A stretch of DNA of 8,761 nt from Alphaproteobacteria bacterium (GTDB lineage: Bacteria; Pseudomonadota; Alphaproteobacteria; Micropepsales; Micropepsaceae), in NCBI GenBank assembly GCA_028869725.1, contig JAGWRJ010000911.1:1-8761 (forward strand). Direction: 5' to 3'. A model generated the notes under the pieces. The model was not told the origin of the DNA. It ran no database searches and worked only from the letters and a program-made list of their open reading frames with translations. How positions within the stretch are numbered: position 1 is the stretch's first letter; each line of letters starts with the position of its first letter. The translations under genes were made by a program, and so were the position numbers. Below are positions 6,090 through 8,761 of the stretch, piece after piece.

Positions 6090-6923
6090 TCAGTGTGGTT
6101 CTTCGCCGCCTGACACGTTCATCGACTCGGCGGTGATGTAGCGGGCGTCGTCCGAACACAGGAAGGCAACGGCACCGGCTGTGTCTTCGGGAAGGCCGGG
6201 TCGGCCCATGGGGATCTTTGCCACCATGTCGGCCATGTACTGATCCAGGCTCTTGCCGAGTTTCTCTGCGAAATACTGGTTCTGCCAGGCTCCCAGCCCG
6301 GTGGTGACGTGATTGGGACAGACATTATTGACGGTAATGTTGAAGGGCCCGAGCTCAAGAGCTGCAGAGCGGGCCAGCCCCACAAGGCCGTGCTTGGATG
6401 CACAGTACGCCTGGGCAAACGGGAAGCCCGATTTGGCCGCCTGGGAGGCGATGTTGATGATGCGCCCACCCTTGCCGCCTTCGATCATCCGCTTTGCCGC
6501 GGCCTGAATACCGAAGAAGGCTCCGCTCAGATTGACTGCGATCACCTGCGACCAGTCGTTCGCCGTCACCTCGGCAAGCGGCTTCATGATGTAGCCGATT
6601 CCGGCGTTGTTGACCCAGATATCAAGGCTGCCATGGGCGTTGACCGCGTGTGCGGCAAGGGCCTCGACCGCATCAGGGTCACGCACGTCACAGGGACAGA
6701 TCGACACGTCAGCGCCCAGCGCGCGCAGATCGCGCGCAATTTCCTCCATCTCCGCCGTCATGCCAACCATGCTCGCCGGAACTGCCGCGTCGCTCGAGCG
6801 GCCAATATCCGAAATCACGATCGCCGCCCCGTCTTTTGCCAGACGCCGCGCAATCGCTTCGCCCAGGCCTTTGCGACGGCCCGAGCCGGTGATGACCACC
6901 GTCTTGCCCCTTAAGTCTGCCAT
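6090..6923 (-). CDS. short-chain dehydrogenase/reductase (SDR family)
   Basis: This encodes 277 residues of a classical SDR fold. The nucleotide-binding motif is TGSGRRKGLG (12-21), a longer-than-usual spacing of the glycines. NNAG is at 105-108, and the catalytic set is Asn131, Ser160 (INIAS), Tyr173 and Lys177 (AYCASKHG). The C-terminal PMGRPGLPEDTAGAVAFLCSDDARYITAE followed by a G-G end is typical of tetrameric members. The enzyme should interconvert an alcohol and a ketone using NAD(P)(H); Asp39 at the end of the second strand hints at NAD(H), though the extra residues nearby make this uncertain. The substrate is not readable. The gene lies five bases downstream of the RedY-like gene in one operon, with weak ribosome-binding bases in the end of that gene. 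Confidence 0.92.
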   Translation of the reverse strand: MADLRGKTVVITGSGRRKGLGEAIARRLAKDGAAIVISDIGRSSDAAVPASMVGMTAEMEEIARDLRALGADVSICPCDVRDPDAVEALAAHAVNAHGSLDIWVNNAGIGYIMKPLAEVTANDWSQVIAVNLSGAFFGIQAAAKRMIEGGKGGRIINIASQAAKSGFPFAQAYCASKHGLVGLARSAALELGPFNITVNNVCPNHVTTGLGAWQNQYFAEKLGKSLDQYMADMVAKIPMGRPGLPEDTAGAVAFLCSDDARYITAESMNVSGGEEPH

Positions 6924-6928
6924 GATCT

Positions 6929-7237
6929 CTAGCCCAGCTTTTCCGTCTGCAAAAACACCACATCGACCATCGCCCGGAACTCGCTGGCAATCTTCTGCAT
7001 CGGCGCGCTGGCGACATCGCGGGCAAAGCCATCCTCATCCTTGATGTCGATCACTTCGACGTAGCGGTAGGGAGGCGTCGCATCCGAGCCAAGCTGACCG
7101 GTCACTTTCAGCACCTCAAACGACCCCACCGAGGCGAGCGCATTGACCGTTGGGATGTCGACCCGCTTCGCCCACGCCTCATAATCACGCTCCAAAACCT
7201 CCGGCTTCAAATTGAAGACAGCGATAAGTCTCTTCAT
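6929..7237 (-). CDS. RedY/HapK-like small protein (dimeric alpha-beta barrel type)
   Basis: This encodes 102 residues. The ATG at 7237 has AAGGGA about ten bases upstream; an earlier in-frame start (7279) would add 14 residues without family character. The pattern MKRLIAVFNLKP, then YEAWAKRVDIPTVNALASVG, SFEVLKV, YRYVEVIDIKDEDGF and a final helix FRAMVDVVFL is that of ferredoxin-like dimeric alpha-beta barrel proteins. I associate the order and the D-x-P-T-V-N-A-L/S-V-G-S-F region with the RedY-like protein HapK group, known from prodigiosin-type pathways. An EthD-type assignment is the alternative. It is probably a small accessory or cyclase-like protein for the same substrate as the reductase it precedes. 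It diverges from the methyltransferase gene across a 133-bp control region. Confidence 0.75.
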   Translation of the reverse strand: MKRLIAVFNLKPEVLERDYEAWAKRVDIPTVNALASVGSFEVLKVTGQLGSDATPPYRYVEVIDIKDEDGFARDVASAPMQKIASEFRAMVDVVFLQTEKLG

Positions 7238-7279
7238 TGCGGTTACGTCCCTTCTGGCCCACAGAGGCGCCATACCCAC

Positions 7280-7308
7280 TCGACATTTATATGATATAGA
7301 CTTATACC
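7280..7308 (+). promoter_or_regulatory. sigma70-like promoter for the methyltransferase gene
   Basis: TCGACA (7280-7285), a 17-bp spacer and TATACC (7303-7308) match the housekeeping consensus at 5/6 and 4/6. This would place the transcript start near 7315, leaving a leader of about 55 bases. AAAGGA at 7355-7360 is the ribosome binding site for the ATG at 7371. Possible minus-strand -10 boxes (TATCAT 7296-7291, TATAAA 7291-7286) lie in the same stretch, but no good -35 goes with them. Confidence 0.55.
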
Positions 7309-7310
7309 AT
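7291..7310. promoter_or_regulatory. operator-like inverted repeat in the divergent promoter
   Basis: ATGATATA (7291-7298), four bases, TATACCAT (7303-7310): a 20-bp inverted repeat with one mismatch per arm. It covers the end of the spacer and the whole -10 box of the rightward promoter, and the candidate -10 region of the leftward operon, so one bound repressor could silence both. Size and symmetry fit a TetR- or GntR-type dimer. No regulator gene is in this window. Confidence 0.5.
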
Positions 7311-7370
7311 TTGATCTGAGATCCTCAAGGACCAAAGCGCCGCAACCGGCTCGTAAAGGACATTTTCATC

Positions 7371-8597
7371 ATGGGCGCCAGCACCGACAGCAAGCTTCTG
7401 CGCAACTCATCCGCCGATGACCGCTATGACGGGCCGCCTGATTACCGCTGTGTGGGCCGTCATGCCGTGTTCCCCGATACGAGCCATGACGAAATCGAGC
7501 GCTTCAATTTTCTGGCGCAGATGAACCGTCATCTGTCGACGAAGGTCATGCCGGCGGTCAAAGCCGCCTTTGAGACCCGCATCGAACCAAAACAGTCACA
7601 GCCATTTCGCCATCGCAACGACGTGCGCAAGGCGCTGCTGTCGGATCCATGCTTTCAGACCTGGTCGGCATTACGGCGCATGACCATGGAACAGCGCCAA
7701 CAGGCTGGACGATGGGTGGCGTTACGGCAAAATCACGAGCTTGCCGGCAAGGTCGACGCGCTGACGCGCAACGATCCGCGTCTCGAACTTGATCCTGAGG
7801 TGAAGGTGCCGCGCTATGTCAGCGCGGTCGACCATCACTGCATGCCCGGCAGCTACCATCACGAAGACTTCCCCGGGGATGTGTCTGGGGCTGCCAATTA
7901 TGACAGCGGATTGTTCGTCACGACCGGTGGCATGCTGGGCCGCTATACCGATGGCGGCGGCCGGGCGGTCGTGAACTGGGTACGCCGCAATCTTCCTGGC
8001 TTTGCTCCCCGGCAGATCGTCGATCTTGGGGTCACGCTCGGACACAATGCCCTGCCGATCGCGGAGGCCTTCCCAAAGGCGACGGTCACGGGCATCGATG
8101 TCGGCACGCCCATGCTGCGCTACGGCCTTGCCCGCGCCAAGGCCCTGCGCATCGACAACATCCGCTTCGTTCAGGCCGATGTCAGTGACCTGTCCATGAT
8201 CAAGGACGGCAGCGTCGACTGGGTCCAGACCACCATGTTCCTGCATGAGCTTTCGTATGCATCGATGGAACAGATCTTCCGCGAAACCTACCGGATATTG
8301 GCACCGGGGGGCATTGTGCTGCACGTGGAGCAGCCGCAATACGCCGACACGATGCCCTTGTTCGAGCAGGCCATGCGCGACTGGGATGCGTTCTACAACA
8401 ATGAGCCCTTCTGGAGCACGCTCCACGAGCTCGACCTCGACGATATCCTGTGCCGGGCCGGGTTTGCCCGCAACAAGCTGATACATGATGGCGTCACCGC
8501 AGTCGTCGATCGCGACATCTTCCCGGATGCCGCCGAAGACACGTCGGAGGATTATGGGCGCAAAGCCGCCTGGCATGTGATTGGAGCACGTAAGTAA
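7371..8597 (+). CDS. SAM-dependent class I methyltransferase with a long N-terminal domain
   Basis: This encodes 408 residues. The C-terminal half is a Rossmann-type methyltransferase: motif I IVDLGVTLGHNALPIAEAFP (216-235), the acidic residue ending strand 2 in TGIDVG (Asp243), VQADVSDL (267-274), the motif IV region SVDWVQTTMFLHEL (281-294) and RILAPGGIVLHVEQP (308-322). Residues 1-200 form a mostly helical and charged N-terminal region that I do not recognise, ending in VDHHCMPGSYHHEDF (153-167), a His-rich patch that could bind metal or substrate. There is no signal peptide. The start has AAAGGA ten bases upstream. It diverges from the RedY-like and reductase genes, and its stop is one base before the next small gene. 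It probably methylates the small molecule the cluster acts on; the target atom is unknown. Confidence 0.88.
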   Translation: MGASTDSKLLRNSSADDRYDGPPDYRCVGRHAVFPDTSHDEIERFNFLAQMNRHLSTKVMPAVKAAFETRIEPKQSQPFRHRNDVRKALLSDPCFQTWSALRRMTMEQRQQAGRWVALRQNHELAGKVDALTRNDPRLELDPEVKVPRYVSAVDHHCMPGSYHHEDFPGDVSGAANYDSGLFVTTGGMLGRYTDGGGRAVVNWVRRNLPGFAPRQIVDLGVTLGHNALPIAEAFPKATVTGIDVGTPMLRYGLARAKALRIDNIRFVQADVSDLSMIKDGSVDWVQTTMFLHELSYASMEQIFRETYRILAPGGIVLHVEQPQYADTMPLFEQAMRDWDAFYNNEPFWSTLHELDLDDILCRAGFARNKLIHDGVTAVVDRDIFPDAAEDTSEDYGRKAAWHVIGARK

Positions 8598-8598
8598 C

Positions 8599-8761
8599 AT
8601 GAGTATTGCCGATGCGCTGGCACGCGCTTCTGCCAAACCTGCCGGAAAGAGGCCCTATTTTCTGCAACCCGAGACCGAACGCGTACTTGCCATCACGATG
8701 GCAATCGCCCAGGAGCTTGCGGTGACCCGCACCCGAATGGATACGCTTGAGCGTATCCTGA
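8599..8761 (+). CDS. small helical protein (partial), paralogue of the protein at 80-394
   Basis: 54 codons are visible before the window ends. Residues 18-54 (RPYFLQPETERVLAITMAIA then QELAVTRTRMDTLERIL) align without gaps to the protein at the left edge. Shared positions include F, Q, I, A, E-L, R-x-R and L-E, about 10 identities in 37, most of the rest conservative. It begins one base after the methyltransferase stop, so the two are co-translated. The first 17 residues are Ala-rich and basic. The family is unknown to me; the tight link to a methyltransferase-like gene in both copies suggests a partner role. Confidence 0.75.
   Translation, partial: MSIADALARASAKPAGKRPYFLQPETERVLAITMAIAQELAVTRTRMDTLERIL

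Noticed and set aside
7722..8636. 304-codon open frame on the minus strand
   Set aside because: It is antisense to the methyltransferase, whose motifs are clear; long opposing frames are common in GC-rich genes, and this one shows no family character.
1..8761. CRISPR array or other tandem repeat arrays
   Set aside because: No regularly spaced repeats were found; the only repeats are the single pairs and palindromes listed.

Overview
The window looks like an accessory stretch of an alphaproteobacterial genome. GC-rich codon use, the mix of protein families and the IS630 remnant suggest a Sphingomonadales- or Rhizobiales-like host. This is inferred from character alone; no rRNA, tRNA or other marker gene is present.

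Left edge (1-455): the last 25 codons of a gene are joined by a TAATG stop/start overlap to a small 104-aa helical protein, followed by a strong hairpin. The right edge (7371-8761) has the same arrangement: a 408-aa methyltransferase, then, after one base, the start of a second small protein that aligns with the first without gaps over 37 residues. The window is therefore bounded by what look like two copies of one gene pair.

Middle (646-6089): this reads as imported material. An AT-richer minus-strand operon encodes a RelE/HigB-like toxin, an XRE antitoxin and a third protein resembling DUF6941. The genes overlap by 20 nt and 1 nt, and a near-perfect 20-bp palindrome sits at the operon head. 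Next come a VC0807-like membrane protein and a decayed IS630-family transposase. A short, perfectly palindromic element appears to have inserted at the transposase's first catalytic motif. A complete hipBA toxin-antitoxin pair follows, with an 18-bp operator-like inverted repeat upstream and a diverged direct repeat on each side of the pair. Gene-free stretches between these units hold mostly unrecognised, decayed sequence.

Right part (6090-8761): a compact divergent cluster. On the minus strand, a RedY/HapK-like small protein is followed by a short-chain dehydrogenase/reductase. On the plus strand, the methyltransferase is followed by the second small protein. The shared 133-bp gap holds a plausible sigma70 promoter (TCGACA, 17 bp, TATACC) whose spacer and -10 box are covered by an inverted repeat, as expected for a repressed, inducible pathway. 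The reductase, the RedY-like protein and the methyltransferase suggest catabolism or tailoring of a small, possibly aromatic or polyketide-like, molecule. The substrate cannot be read from the sequence.

Most worth a second look: the duplicated methyltransferase/small-protein module, the three-gene toxin-antitoxin-DUF6941 operon, the palindromic insertion in the transposase, and the operator-controlled divergent cluster.
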